From assembly GCF_024655565.1 (NCBI RefSeq), contig NZ_JANKOF010000049.1, forward strand, positions 1 to 34,254: DNA of 34,254 bases, given 5' to 3'. The first letter of the stretch is position 1, and the number at the start of each line of letters is the position of its first letter. This DNA comes from Nitratireductor sp. ZSWI3 (lineage in GTDB: Bacteria; Pseudomonadota; Alphaproteobacteria; Rhizobiales; Rhizobiaceae). The notes under the pieces are model-generated. The model did no database searches. It was given only the letters and a program-made list of their open reading frames with translations, and was not told the DNA's origin. Both the position numbers and the translations under genes were made by a program. Below, one piece after another: positions 16,213 through 24,708 of this stretch.

Positions 16213-17970
16213 TTGGCTTCACCGATGCAACAGGGGATCGAACCGTCGGGCTGGCGCACGGCGCTCGGGGAGATGATCGCCGCCGCCGCCGACGCCCTGC
16301 AGCGTTTCCCGCTCACCGCGCTCTTTCTCGTCCTCGCCGCTCTCGATGCCAATCTGCTGGTGGCGAATCTCGATCCGTTCCCGCCCGAATTCCTGAGCCG
16401 ATCCCGCCAGGAGGAGCTCGTCCTTGCCTTGATCGCGGCGGCGCTCGCCTCCTACGCAGCCACTCTTTTCGTCGAAGCCAGGCGCGGCGCTCCGTGGCTG
16501 CGGCTGGCGCTTGCGCTGGGGGCGGGGATCGCCGCTTTCGCGATCATGTGGCCGTCGGGCGGCAGCCACACCATCGAATGGGCTTTCCTGGCCGCGCTCG
16601 CCGGCCTGGTGCCTGTCGCTCCCTTCATCGGGCGCGGCGGCAGCGGCTCCTTCTGGATGTTCGGCGCCCGGCTCGTCTTCGCGGCGGCGCTCTCGGTGGC
16701 AGCCCTGCTGCTGTTCGGTGGCGGCATCTCGGCGATCCTGGCAAGCCTGACCTATCTGTTCGGCATTCCTGTGCCGGACGACCTTTACCAGCATACCTGG
16801 ATATCGATCGGCCTGTTCGTGGCGCCGCTCTTCGGCCTGGGGCAGACGCCGCGCGAATTCGACACGACGCCGGGCGATCTGGAGGCCGGTTTCATGAACC
16901 GCGGCATGCGGGCGCTCGGCGATTTCGCTGCCGCGCCGCTGCTGCTCGTCTATGCGATCATCCTGCACTTCTACGCGCTCAAGATCGTCGTCACGCAGAG
17001 CGTGCCGCAGGGCCAGATCGGCTGGCTGGTGCTCACCTACGGCTCCTGCATCTTCGGCACGCTGATCCTGTGCCGGCCCTTCCTCGATAGGGCGAGGGCA
17101 CCGACGCGGCTCTTCATGCGGCTGTGGCCGCTGCTGCTTCCCGTGCCGCTGGCGCTGCTCTTCTACGCTTTGACGCTGCGCGTTGCCGCCTACGGCATCA
17201 CGCCCGAGCGCTTTCTCCTCGGCCTGTTCGCGGCGGTGACAGCGGTGCTGGTGCTGGCGCAGCTCTTTCCGCGCCTGCGCGGCGACACGCGGCTGATCGC
17301 CGGGCTGCCGGTCGCGGCGCTGCTGTTTGCGAGCTTCGGTCCGCAGGGGGCCGAGCAAAGGGCGATCGTCAGCCAGTCACAGCGTTTCCTGGCGCTGATG
17401 AAGGAGCAGCCCGTCGACGAGGAGAGGAAGCGGCAGGCTCTCGATGCATTGCGCTTCCTGTCCGGACGGCAGGCGTTCGACAGGGTGCGGCCCGACGGGA
17501 TCGAGCGTGGGGGCGCAAAGGACACCTATCACGACATTGCACGCGCCTGGGGCCTCGATCCCGACCTGACCCCGGTATCGGCCGACAGGATCGTCCTGTT
17601 CAATGCCCAGCAGCCGAATGCATTTGCGTTCTCGGGCTTCGATCTGGGCATCCAAGGGGTGCAGCTAAATGCGGCGGGCAGGCAACCCGTGATGGTCGCA
17701 CTTGACGATGGCCGTAATCTGACGCTGGCGCTCGGGAACGATGCCTTCGAGATCGGTATCGGCGACGAGTCGGCGGTTGCCTTCCCGATCTCCGAAGAGA
17801 TGATCAGGTCCTATTCCGTCGGCAATGGCGGGAAAGGCGGGGTCCTGAGGCTGGAGGCGGAAGGCCGCGCCGTCCTCGTGGTGCCTTACTATCTCTATGC
17901 GGACATGAACCAGGAACCGCGCCTGAAGACGGTCTCCGGCGCGCTTCTTCTGCGCCGCGCGGACTGGTGA
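16213..17970 (+). CDS. DUF4153 multi-spanning membrane protein
   Basis: The 585-aa product has about 12 hydrophobic segments in residues 25-390, then a soluble C-terminal domain of about 190 residues. The membrane part resembles DUF4153 proteins: PVPDDLYQHTWISIGLFVAP, then YAIILHFYALKIVVTQSVPQG and GRVAAYGI-type segments. The family's function is unknown. The soluble tail begins around QRAIVSQSQRFLALM and contains no motif I recognise. TTG 16213 is chosen because GAAGGAG lies about 9 nt upstream; ATG 16225 is the alternative. It follows the NDUFAF6-like gene by 78 nt on the same strand and converges on trmFO with only 30 nt between them. Confidence 0.8.
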   Translation: MASPMQQGIEPSGWRTALGEMIAAAADALQRFPLTALFLVLAALDANLLVANLDPFPPEFLSRSRQEELVLALIAAALASYAATLFVEARRGAPWLRLALALGAGIAAFAIMWPSGGSHTIEWAFLAALAGLVPVAPFIGRGGSGSFWMFGARLVFAAALSVAALLLFGGGISAILASLTYLFGIPVPDDLYQHTWISIGLFVAPLFGLGQTPREFDTTPGDLEAGFMNRGMRALGDFAAAPLLLVYAIILHFYALKIVVTQSVPQGQIGWLVLTYGSCIFGTLILCRPFLDRARAPTRLFMRLWPLLLPVPLALLFYALTLRVAAYGITPERFLLGLFAAVTAVLVLAQLFPRLRGDTRLIAGLPVAALLFASFGPQGAEQRAIVSQSQRFLALMKEQPVDEERKRQALDALRFLSGRQAFDRVRPDGIERGGAKDTYHDIARAWGLDPDLTPVSADRIVLFNAQQPNAFAFSGFDLGIQGVQLNAAGRQPVMVALDDGRNLTLALGNDAFEIGIGDESAVAFPISEEMIRSYSVGNGGKGGVLRLEAEGRAVLVVPYYLYADMNQEPRLKTVSGALLLRRADW

Positions 17971-18000
17971 CGGCAGGTTCCGCGGCGCCGATCATGCGCC

Positions 18001-19404
18001 TCATTCGGCGGCGATGCCCACGGCCTCTCCGGCAAGCCAGCGCTTGCAGTCGGCCAGGGCGCGGGCGCTCATCGCCCGCTTCTTGGCCAGCGTCTTCTCC
18101 TTGCCGCGCAGGCGCTTTCCTTCCTGCTTCGGCGCTTCGATGGGCGGGAACAGGCCGAAATTGACGTTCATCGGCTGGAAGGACCGCTTGCCCGGCTCGT
18201 CGTCGGAGAGGAGGTGGCCGCCGGTGATGTGGTTGAGCAGAGCGCCGAAGGCGGTGGTCGCCGGCGGCGGGGCGAGGGGGTGGCCAAGGCGCGCGGCGGC
18301 GGCGAAGCGGCCGGCGACAAGCCCCATCGCGGCGCTCTCCACATAGCCCTCGCAACCGGTGATCTGGCCGGCAAAGCGCAGGCCGGGGCGAGCCTTGAGC
18401 TGCAACGTGCCGTCGAGCAGGGCCGGCGAGTTCAGATAGGTGTTGCGGTGCAGGCCGCCGAGCCGCGCGAATTCAGCGTTCTCGAGGCCCGGGATCATGC
18501 GGAAGATGGCCGTCTGTGCGCCGTATTTCAGCTTCGTCTGAAAGCCGACCATGTTGTAGAGCGTGCCGAGCGCGTTGTCCTGGCGGAGCTGGACGACGGC
18601 GTAGGGCTTCTCGTCCGGCTTGTGCGCGTTGGTGAGCCCCATCGGCTTCATCGGTCCGTGGCGCAGCGTCTCGGGCCCGCGTTCGGCCATCACCTCGATC
18701 GGCAGGCAACCGTCGAAATAGGGCGTGCCCTCCCATTCCTTGAACTCGGTCTTGTCGCCGTCGAGCAGGGCCTGGATGAAGGCCTCGTACTCGGGTTTGT
18801 TCATCGGGCAGTTGATGTAGTCCTTGCCCGTGCCGCCGGGGCCGACCTTGTCGTAGCGCGACTGGAACCACGCCACGTCGAGGTTGATCGTGTCGAAATG
18901 GACGATGGGGGCGATGGCGTCGAAGAAGGCGAGCGATTGCGAGCCGGTGGCTGCCGAGATGGCCTCCGCCAGCGACGGCGCCGTCAGCGGGCCCGTGGCG
19001 ATGATCGTCTGGTCCCAGTCCTCGGGCGGCAGGCCGGTGATCTCGCCGCGCTCGATGGCGATCAGGGGGTGCGCCTCGAGGGCCTCGGTCACCGCTTGCG
19101 AAAAGCCTTCGCGGTCGACGGCGAGCGCTCCGCCGGCCGGCACCTGGTTGGCATCGCCGGCGCGCATGATCAGCGAAGCGGCAAGCCGCATCTCGGCATG
19201 CAGAACGCCGACGGCGTTCGTCTCGGCGTCGTCGGAGCGGAAGGAGTTGGAGCAGACGAGCTCCGCCAGCCCGTCCGTCTTGTGCGCGTCGGTGCCGCGC
19301 ACGGGGCGCATCTCGTGCAGGACGACCGGCACGCCGGCTTCGGCCGCCTGCCAGGCGGCCTCGGAACCGGCGAGCCCGCCGCCAATGATGTGGATCGGTT
19401 TCAT
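18001..19404 (-). CDS. trmFO: tRNA (uracil-54-C5)-methyltransferase TrmFO
   Basis: TrmFO makes ribothymidine at position 54 of tRNAs, using methylenetetrahydrofolate and FAD. The 467-aa product opens with the FAD-binding [19 protein letters not shown]. It carries [34 protein letters not shown] and [14 protein letters not shown], and near the C-terminus [20 protein letters not shown] and [16 protein letters not shown]. All are family hallmarks. The start is uncertain: ATG 19404 and ATG 19416 both lack a clear ribosome binding site. The gene lies on the same strand as, and just downstream of, the DUF1127/small RNA block, separated by its terminator. Confidence 0.94.
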   Translation of the reverse strand: MKPIHIIGGGLAGSEAAWQAAEAGVPVVLHEMRPVRGTDAHKTDGLAELVCSNSFRSDDAETNAVGVLHAEMRLAASLIMRAGDANQVPAGGALAVDREGFSQAVTEALEAHPLIAIERGEITGLPPEDWDQTIIATGPLTAPSLAEAISAATGSQSLAFFDAIAPIVHFDTINLDVAWFQSRYDKVGPGGTGKDYINCPMNKPEYEAFIQALLDGDKTEFKEWEGTPYFDGCLPIEVMAERGPETLRHGPMKPMGLTNAHKPDEKPYAVVQLRQDNALGTLYNMVGFQTKLKYGAQTAIFRMIPGLENAEFARLGGLHRNTYLNSPALLDGTLQLKARPGLRFAGQITGCEGYVESAAMGLVAGRFAAAARLGHPLAPPPATTAFGALLNHITGGHLLSDDEPGKRSFQPMNVNFGLFPPIEAPKQEGKRLRGKEKTLAKKRAMSARALADCKRWLAGEAVGIAAE

Positions 19405-19497
19405 GGCAAGGGACATAGGCCGCGGCGGGTTGGAATGCAACGTCTCGCCTGCCGACGAGGGCACCCATTCCGGGCACGCGGGCGGGTGTGGAAAGGC

Positions 19498-19539
19498 AAA
19501 AAAAACAACACCCGCCGAGGGAGGAGGTTCGGCGGGTGT
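19498..19539 (-). terminator. Intrinsic terminator of the small RNA array
   Basis: Read on the minus strand, the 11-bp stem (19529-19539 with 19508-19518) is followed by TTG and then eight T (19498-19505). The same hairpin in the two upstream units is followed only by TTGTTTTCC or GTTTCCCC. This copy is therefore the strongest stop, and it fixes the direction of transcription as minus. Confidence 0.85.
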
Positions 19540-19617
19540 CGTTTTGGGTGACCGGCACTTTGGGAGGAGGAGGTTGCCGGTCTTCTCCGTCAGGATCGGG
19601 AGGAGGTAATCCTGACG
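19508..19617 (-). ncRNA. Cuckoo/CcsR-like small RNA, unit 3 (distal)
   Basis: On the minus strand this unit folds into three hairpins: 19588-19617 (9-bp stem), 19551-19581 (7 bp) and 19508-19539 (11 bp). Each loop contains CCTCCTCCC, complementary to a Shine-Dalgarno core. It closely resembles units 1 and 2; many stem changes between units are compensated, so structure is conserved. It ends the array at the eight-T terminator. Known members of the family in Rhodobacter are stress-induced, processed RNAs cotranscribed with a DUF1127 gene, which matches this layout. Confidence 0.85.
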
Positions 19618-19675
19618 AAACTCTCAAATCTGTCTCGCGACAGCACTCCATGTAGGAAGCCACCGCTGGAAAACA

Positions 19676-19786
19676 ACACCCGCCGAGGGAGGAGGTTCGG
19701 CGGGTGTCGTTTTGGGTGACCGGCACTTTGGGAGGAGGAGGATGCCGGTCCTCTCCGTCGGGATTGGGAGGAGGTAATCCCGACGG
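19676..19786 (-). ncRNA. Cuckoo/CcsR-like small RNA, unit 2 (middle)
   Basis: Three hairpins on the minus strand: 19755-19786 (10-bp stem CCGTCGGGAT/ATCCCGACGG), 19719-19749 (7 bp) and 19676-19707 (11 bp), each with CCTCCTCCC in the loop. Compared with unit 3, the first stem has changed on both arms (CAGGAT/ATCCTG versus CGGGAT/ATCCCG), a compensated substitution that supports selection on RNA structure. The third hairpin has only a weak T tract (TTGTTTTCC). Confidence 0.85.
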
Positions 19787-19840
19787 AAACTCTGAAACTC
19801 ATGTCCGGGATGCGCCTTGAGGCTGCTTCACCGGGGAAAC

Positions 19841-19952
19841 GACACCCGCCGAGGGAGGAGGTTCGGCGGGTGTCATTTGAGTTGGTCGGCAATTGGGAGG
19901 AGGAGGATGCCGACCGTATCCGCGAGAATTGGGAGGAGGTAATCCTCGCGGA
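19841..19952 (-). ncRNA. Cuckoo/CcsR-like small RNA, unit 1 (next to DUF1127)
   Basis: Three hairpins on the minus strand: 19919-19952 (TCCGCGAG/CTCGCGGA), 19884-19915 (8 bp, GGTCGGCA/TGCCGACC) and 19841-19874 (12 bp), each exposing CCTCCTCCC. The unit begins 12 nt after the DUF1127 stop codon, so it is almost certainly cotranscribed with it. Its first two stems differ most in sequence from the other units while remaining fully paired. Confidence 0.85.
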
Positions 19953-19964
19953 ATTCCTGAAACC

Positions 19965-20105
19965 TTAGAGCGACTTGCGCGCCACGAAGGGGATGTCGCC
20001 GCGCGAGATGCCGAGATCGTTCAGCTCGCGGTTGGACAGGCGGCTCAGCTCGGTGACCGTCTGACGGTAACGGCGCCAGTTGCGGTAGTTGCGGATGATG
20101 TTCAT
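19965..20105 (-). CDS. DUF1127 small protein (46 aa)
   Basis: The 46-aa product MNIIRNYRNWRRYRQ...ARKSL is a typical short, Arg-rich DUF1127 protein, with LSRLSNRELNDLGISRGDI as the family core. Members are probably RNA-binding or regulatory; in Rhodobacter the one encoded upstream of the CcsR RNAs (CcaF1) affects processing of those RNAs. The frame is open to 20201, but the homologous part begins at the ATG at 20103-20105. Only a weak AAGCGAG lies upstream as ribosome binding site. The small RNA units follow directly. Upstream, 20185-20223 carries two overlapping inverted repeats that may bind a regulator. Confidence 0.9.
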   Translation of the reverse strand: MNIIRNYRNWRRYRQTVTELSRLSNRELNDLGISRGDIPFVARKSL

Positions 20106-20184
20106 GTCAGTGCTCGCTTCGTTAAATCGTGAATTCGTCTTGCGACGAGGAGATAGTCTCATCGCGGGGTGCTTTGAAGTGCCA

Positions 20185-20223
20185 ATGTTGCATGCCAGCA
20201 TTGCGTTTTGTGCAATGCAACAT
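20185..20223. promoter_or_regulatory. Overlapping inverted repeats upstream of DUF1127
   Basis: A 9-bp perfect inverted repeat, ATGTTGCAT (20185-20193) and ATGCAACAT (20215-20223), encloses a 7-bp one, GCATTGC (20198-20204) and GCAATGC (20212-20218), whose arms overlap the outer right arm. The pair can form alternative structures or serve as a dyad operator. The distance to the DUF1127 ATG is about 80 bp. A LysR-type site is one possibility, since DUF1127 genes in Brucella are controlled by the LysR protein VtlR, but I cannot verify a match. Confidence 0.5.
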
Positions 20224-20376
20224 GACCTTTTTGCGGCTGCAGCATGGCGAGCCGATCAAGCCGGCTTGCGGGCGGAGCACAGCCCCTCGGCGGGGAGCGG
20301 GAATGCCGTGCGCCGGCCGTGCCGGCCACTCCCGCCCGCAGGCAGCAAAAAAGCCCTGAAATTTGCCAATTTCTCT

Positions 20377-20404
20377 TTGATAGAGTGGGTGCAGGTGATA
20401 TAGA
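20377..20404 (+). promoter_or_regulatory. Promoter of tRNA-Leu
   Basis: TTGATA (20377-20382), 16-bp spacer, TATAGA (20399-20404). Transcription would start near 20411, about 39 nt before the mature tRNA. Confidence 0.6.
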
Positions 20405-20449
20405 ACCCCGCGCTTTCGGAAGCTTGAGGCATTTCTCCGGTTTCTCGAG

Positions 20450-20534
20450 GCGGGTGTGGTGGAATTGGTAGACACGCAGGATTTAGGTTCCTGTGGCGCA
20501 AGCCGTGGGGGTTCAAGTCCCTCCACCCGCACCA
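20450..20534 (+). tRNA. tRNA-Leu (UAG)
   Basis: 85 nt including an encoded CCA. The acceptor stem pairs GCGGGTG with CACCCGC. The anticodon stem CAGGA/TCCTG holds loop TTTAGGT, anticodon TAG. A long variable arm with stem GGC/GCC marks it as a class II tRNA. The TPsiC arm has GGTTCAAGTCC. Confidence 0.97.
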
Positions 20535-20623
20535 GAAGGGCCAATTCCCGGCACGAATTCCCCGACAGGTGAGCGTTGGGCGCCGTGAAAGCGGCGATGC
20601 AAGCGAATACAAAGGTTTGATGG

Positions 20624-22060
20624 ATGCAGGTAACCGAGACTCTTAATTCAGGGCTCAAGCGCGAACTGAAGGTCACCGTCCCGGCGAAGGACATGGAGGC
20701 GCGCCTCGCGCAGCGTCTCGACGATGCCAAGGGCAAGGTGAACCTCAAGGGCTTCCGGCCGGGCAAGGTGCCGGTCCAGCATCTGCGCCGGGTCTACGGC
20801 AAGTCGTTCATGGCCGAAGTGGTCAATGAGATCCTTTCCGACACGCAGAAGCTTCTTTCGGAGCGCGGCGAGAAGCCGGCCATGCAGCCGGAAATCTCGA
20901 TGACCGAGGACGAGAAGGAAGCCGAGAAGGTTCTGGCCGGCGACGCCGACTTCGAATTCTCCATGTCCTACGAGGTCATTCCGCCGATCGAGCTGAAGGC
21001 CTTCTCCGACATCAAGATCACGCGCCAGGTCTACGACGTGCCGGACGACGAGGTCGAGGAGCAGGTCAAGCGCGTTGCCGACTCCGCCCGCACCTACGAG
21101 GTGAAGAAGGGCAAGGCGGCAGAGGGCGACAAGGTCAAGATCGACTATCTCGGCAAGATCGACGGCGAAGCCTTCGCCGGCGGCGCCGCCGAGGATTCCG
21201 AAGTGGTGATAGGCCTCAACCAGTTCATCGCCGGCTTCGAGGAGCAACTCGTCGGTCTGAAGGCCGGCGACGAGACGACCATCAAGGTCACGTTCCCCGA
21301 GGAGTATGCCGCCGAGCATCTGGCCGGCAAGGAAGCCGCGTTCGACATCAAGGTCAAGGAAGTCTCCAAGCCCAACGAGCTGGAGATCAACGACGAGACC
21401 GCCAAGATGCTCGGCCTCGAATCGGCCGAGAAGCTGCGCGAGATCGTGCGCGGCCAGCTTGAGAACCAGTTCGGCCAGGTGACCCGCCAGAAGGCGAAGC
21501 GCCAGATCCTCGACGCACTCGACGAAGCCTATAAGTTCGAGGCGCCCTCGCGTCTGGTCGAGGCGGAGTTCAACAACATCTGGGGCCAGGTCACCCGCGA
21601 CCTCGAGAGCGCCGGCCGCAGCTTCGAGGATGAGGAGACGACCGAGGAGGAGGCGCGCGAAGAGTATCAGCGTCTCGCCGAGCGCCGTGTCCGTCTCGGC
21701 CTCGTGCTCTCCGAGATCGGCGAGAAGGCCGGCGTGCAGGTGAGCGACGAGGAGATGCAGCGCGGGCTGATCGAATCGATCCGCCGCTACCCGCCCCACC
21801 AGCAGCAGGAGATCTACGAGTTCTACCGCCAGAACCCGCAGGCCATGGCCAACATCCGTGCACCGCTGTTCGAGGAGAAGGTCATCGACCATCTGCTCGG
21901 GGAGATCTCGGTCGACGACCAGAAGGTGTCGCGCGACGAACTGATGGCCGACGACGAGGACGAGGCAGCGGAGAAGCCGGCAAAGGCCGAGAAGGCCGCA
22001 GCCAAGAAGAAGGCGGCGCCGAAGAAGGCCGCCGCCAAGAAGAAGGAAGAGGGCGCGTAA
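20624..22060 (+). CDS. tig: Trigger factor (ribosome-associated chaperone and prolyl isomerase)
   Basis: Trigger factor binds nascent chains at the ribosome exit tunnel. The 478-aa product begins [20 protein letters not shown] and carries the ribosome-docking signature [21 protein letters not shown] (FRxGKxP). The FKBP-type domain follows (around residues 150-250, [36 protein letters not shown]), then the helical C-terminal arms. The last ~40 residues are a low-complexity Lys/Ala tail, longer than in E. coli (432 aa) but usual in alphaproteobacteria. It lies 89 nt after tRNA-Leu and is closed by a bidirectional terminator. Confidence 0.96.
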   Translation: MQVTETLNSGLKRELKVTVPAKDMEARLAQRLDDAKGKVNLKGFRPGKVPVQHLRRVYGKSFMAEVVNEILSDTQKLLSERGEKPAMQPEISMTEDEKEAEKVLAGDADFEFSMSYEVIPPIELKAFSDIKITRQVYDVPDDEVEEQVKRVADSARTYEVKKGKAAEGDKVKIDYLGKIDGEAFAGGAAEDSEVVIGLNQFIAGFEEQLVGLKAGDETTIKVTFPEEYAAEHLAGKEAAFDIKVKEVSKPNELEINDETAKMLGLESAEKLREIVRGQLENQFGQVTRQKAKRQILDALDEAYKFEAPSRLVEAEFNNIWGQVTRDLESAGRSFEDEETTEEEAREEYQRLAERRVRLGLVLSEIGEKAGVQVSDEEMQRGLIESIRRYPPHQQQEIYEFYRQNPQAMANIRAPLFEEKVIDHLLGEISVDDQKVSRDELMADDEDEAAEKPAKAEKAAAKKKAAPKKAAAKKKEEGA

Positions 22061-22086
22061 GCCGCTGCTTCCTCATGACAGGAGTC

Positions 22087-22120
22087 AAAAGGCCGCCCAT
22101 CTGGCGGCCTTTTTCATTTC
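22087..22120. terminator. Bidirectional terminator between tig and radC
   Basis: A perfect 11-bp stem (22087-22097 with 22103-22113) with a 5-nt loop has A and T runs on both sides. It can therefore stop tig on the plus strand and radC on the minus strand. Confidence 0.9.
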
Positions 22121-22161
22121 CATAGCGCCATGTGTCTCGTTGCCGGGAATCCCGACAAGGC

Positions 22162-22914
22162 TCAGAAGAGCTGCAGGCCCTTGAAGCTCACATGGCCGCT
22201 CTTGCCGACGATGATGTGATCATGGACCGTGATGCCGAGCGGCGTCGCGGTCTCGACGATGGTCTTGGTCATCTCGATGTCGGCCCGCGAAGGCGTTGGG
22301 TCGCCCGAGGGGTGGTTGTGCACCAGGATGACGGCGCTCGCCGAGAGCTCCAGGGCCCGTCGCACGATCTCGCGTGGATAGACCGGAGTGTGGTCCACCG
22401 TTCCGGTCTGCTGCACCTCGTCGGCGATGAGCTGGTTCTTCTTGTCGAGAAAGAGAATGCGGAACTGCTCGCGTGTCTCGAAGGCCATCGCGGCGTGGCA
22501 GTAGTCGATCACCTGCGACCACGAGGACAGGATCTGGCGCCCATGCAGCCCGCTCTTGAGCATGCGCTGGGCGAGGGCAGCCACAAGCTTGAGGTCGCGC
22601 GCGGCCGCGTCGCCGATCCCCTTCACTTCGCTCAACAGGTGTTCCGGCGCGCCCAGAACCTCGGCGAGCGAACCGAAGCGCTTGATGAGCGTCTTGGCGG
22701 GCTCCTTCGTGTCGGCGCGGGGTATAGCGCGGAACAGGAAGAGTTCCAGGAGCTCGTAATCGGAGAGCGCTGCAGCGCCGGCCTCCGCGAAACGCTGCCG
22801 CAGGCGATCCCTGTGGCCGTGATAATGCGGTTTTTCCCTGCTTTCCCGCTCCGGAACCGATGGCGCCTCACCGAAAAAGCCGCGCTCGTCCCTGTCCTCG
22901 TCGTTCTTGTCCAT
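22162..22914 (-). CDS. radC: RadC-family JAMM/MPN+ protein
   Basis: The 250-aa product has an N-terminal helix-hairpin-helix region ([34 protein letters not shown]) and a C-terminal JAB/MPN+ domain with the metal motif [16 protein letters not shown] (HxH and Asp). RadC was once linked to DNA repair, but its biochemical role remains unsettled. I start at ATG 22914 ([12 protein letters not shown]). The frame is open to 23019, and an in-frame ATG further upstream adds a short non-conserved stretch. It is the last gene of the minus-strand run sfsA-map-radC, 150 nt after map. Confidence 0.9.
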   Translation of the reverse strand: MDKNDEDRDERGFFGEAPSVPERESREKPHYHGHRDRLRQRFAEAGAAALSDYELLELFLFRAIPRADTKEPAKTLIKRFGSLAEVLGAPEHLLSEVKGIGDAAARDLKLVAALAQRMLKSGLHGRQILSSWSQVIDYCHAAMAFETREQFRILFLDKKNQLIADEVQQTGTVDHTPVYPREIVRRALELSASAVILVHNHPSGDPTPSRADIEMTKTIVETATPLGITVHDHIIVGKSGHVSFKGLQLF

Positions 22915-23064
22915 GTCGTCCGCCCGCCCTGGACGGCCTTGCAGCCGTTCCCCCCGCTGCATCGCGCAAAGACTGCAAGGGATTCTTGCAGGCGCGATGA
23001 GCAATTGCATACCCCGCAACGGCCCCGGCCATCCGACCGGCGGCGCGATGCCGCAGGGAAAATA

Positions 23065-23892
23065 TTATGCGGGCAAGCCCGGCCGGTCGAGCCCTGTCGG
23101 CGAGAGGGTGAAGATTTCGCAGCCGCTCTCCGTCACGCCCACCGTGTGCTCATATTGTGCCGAGAGCGAGCGGTCACGCGTGACGGCGGTCCAGCCGTCC
23201 GACAGGACCTTCACATGCGGCTTTCCCAGATTGATCATCGGCTCGATGGTGAAGATCATGCCGGGGCGCATTTCCACGCCCTCGTTGGAACTGCCGTAAT
23301 GCAGGATGTTGGGCGCGTCGTGGAACAGGCGTCCGACGCCATGGCCGCAGAAATCGCGCACGACGGAGCAGCGCTCTCCCTCAGCATAGCTCTGGATCGC
23401 CGCACCGATCGCCCCGGTGCGAGCGCCCGGCTTGACCGCGGCGATGCCGAGCATCAGGCATTCGTGGGTCACTTCGAGAAGCCGCTCGGCGGCCCGCTTG
23501 ATGGTCCCGACGGGATACATGCGGCTCGAATCGCCGTGCCAGCCGTCGAGGATGTAGGTCACGTCGATGTTGACGATATCGCCTTCGCGCAACGGCTTCT
23601 GGTCGGGAATGCCGTGGCAGACGACGTGGTTGATCGAGGTGCAGGAGGACTTGGTGTAACCGCGATAGTTCAGCGTCGCCGGGATTGCGCCGTGGTCCAT
23701 GCCGAACTCGAAGACGAAACGGTCGAGCGCCGCGGTCGTCACGCCCGGCGCGACCATCGCGGCCAGTTCGTCGAGGCAGCGTGCCGTAAGGTTGCAGGCC
23801 TTGCGCATCCCTTCGAAGGCGGCTTCGTCGTAGAGGCGAATCTGTCCGGTGTTGCGCAGCGGGGCGGTGTCGGCGTCGAGATAGGTGACCAT
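23065..23892 (-). CDS. map: Type I methionine aminopeptidase
   Basis: Map removes the initiator methionine from nascent proteins and is normally essential. The 275-aa product keeps the metal ligands in their contexts: NIDVTYILDGWHGDSSRMY (two Asp), FCGHGVGRLFHDAPNI (His), FTIEPMINLG (Glu) and QYEHTVGVTESG with the final Glu. The substrate-site His is in INHVVCHGIPDQKPL. It starts at ATG 23892, 52 nt after sfsA, and length is typical. Confidence 0.96.
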   Translation of the reverse strand: MVTYLDADTAPLRNTGQIRLYDEAAFEGMRKACNLTARCLDELAAMVAPGVTTAALDRFVFEFGMDHGAIPATLNYRGYTKSSCTSINHVVCHGIPDQKPLREGDIVNIDVTYILDGWHGDSSRMYPVGTIKRAAERLLEVTHECLMLGIAAVKPGARTGAIGAAIQSYAEGERCSVVRDFCGHGVGRLFHDAPNILHYGSSNEGVEMRPGMIFTIEPMINLGKPHVKVLSDGWTAVTRDRSLSAQYEHTVGVTESGCEIFTLSPTGLDRPGLPA

Positions 23893-23944
23893 CGTTTCAG
23901 TCGTCTAGCGTGTCGTTGTGGAGCGATGCGTGATCTTGCTGGTT

Positions 23945-24646
23945 TCAGGCGACAATGTCTATCGCGCTGTGCGGCACGATCGCCGTCGGGCTGATGTGGC
24001 ATTTGACGGCGCAGGCTTCAACCCCCGCGTCGCGGGCGCGGCGAAAGGCTGCCTCATAAGTGGGGTCCAGATCATCGCACAGGCGGAAGCGGTCGCAGTC
24101 GCTTCGCTGGACGAGGTAGATCATGATCGCCCGGTGGCCGGCAGCGCACATCCTTGCCAGTTCCTCCAGATGCCGGGTGCCGCGCGCCGTTACCGTGTCC
24201 GGGAATTCCGCCAGCCCGGCCTGGCGCATGAAGTGGACGTTCTTCACCTCCACATAGGCCGAAGGCCGCCCGGGATGCTCCAGCAGCATGTCGATGCGCG
24301 AGCGTTCGCCGTAGCGCTGCTCGCGCCTGATGGTCGCGTAATCGGCCAGGTCCGCGACGAGGCCGGCGCCGATCGCCTCCTCGGCGAGGCGGTTGGGCAG
24401 ACCGGTGTTGATGCCGACCAGCGTGTCGTCCGCTTCGACGATCTCCAGCCGGTGGGCATATTTGCGCTTGGGGTCGTCGGAGCGCGACAGATAGACCCGC
24501 GAGCCGGTCTGCGTCAGGCCGAGCATCGAGCCGGTGTTGGGCACGGACACGGTGATGTGGCTGCCGTCCGCCAGCACGACGTCGGCCAGGAAGCGCTTGT
24601 AACGGCGGATCAGTCGGGCTTCGATCAGCGGTTCGGAAAACTGCAT
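23945..24646 (-). CDS. sfsA: SfsA family protein (sugar fermentation stimulation homologue)
   Basis: The 233-aa product shows the SfsA pattern: [41 protein letters not shown] and [15 protein letters not shown]. The nuclease-like core Glu/Lys is in EVKN. SfsA has been described as a DNA-binding protein affecting maltose genes in E. coli, and its fold suggests a nuclease; its function here is unknown. ATG 24646 is preceded by GAGAG. In alphaproteobacteria sfsA commonly precedes map and radC, as here. Confidence 0.93.
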   Translation of the reverse strand: MQFSEPLIEARLIRRYKRFLADVVLADGSHITVSVPNTGSMLGLTQTGSRVYLSRSDDPKRKYAHRLEIVEADDTLVGINTGLPNRLAEEAIGAGLVADLADYATIRREQRYGERSRIDMLLEHPGRPSAYVEVKNVHFMRQAGLAEFPDTVTARGTRHLEELARMCAAGHRAIMIYLVQRSDCDRFRLCDDLDPTYEAAFRRARDAGVEACAVKCHISPTAIVPHSAIDIVA

Positions 24647-24708
24647 GCGGGCTCTCGTGTTGCGTGAGTCTTTTCAGTCGGTTGCGGCTGCATTCCTGAG
24701 GCGGCGAA

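Larger units (their letters stand above)
20106..20449. other. Intergenic region, DUF1127 gene / tRNA-Leu
   Basis: These 344 bases contain no gene I can support. They hold the minus-side control region of DUF1127 (inverted repeats at 20185-20223; a weak TTGGCA-17-ATGAGA promoter reading on the minus strand at 20185-20157). A GC-rich imperfect hairpin lies at 20268-20277 with 20329-20339, and the plus-side tRNA-Leu promoter at 20377-20404. Confidence 0.6.

Noticed and set aside
19498-19952. CRISPR-like repeat array
   Set aside because: Units are ~111 nt with internal hairpins at a ~166-nt period, not short identical repeats with unique spacers. The layout fits tandem small RNAs.
20256-20612. 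118-codon minus-strand frame across tRNA-Leu
   Set aside because: It is the antisense translation of a tRNA-Leu gene, a well-known source of spurious proteins in databases.
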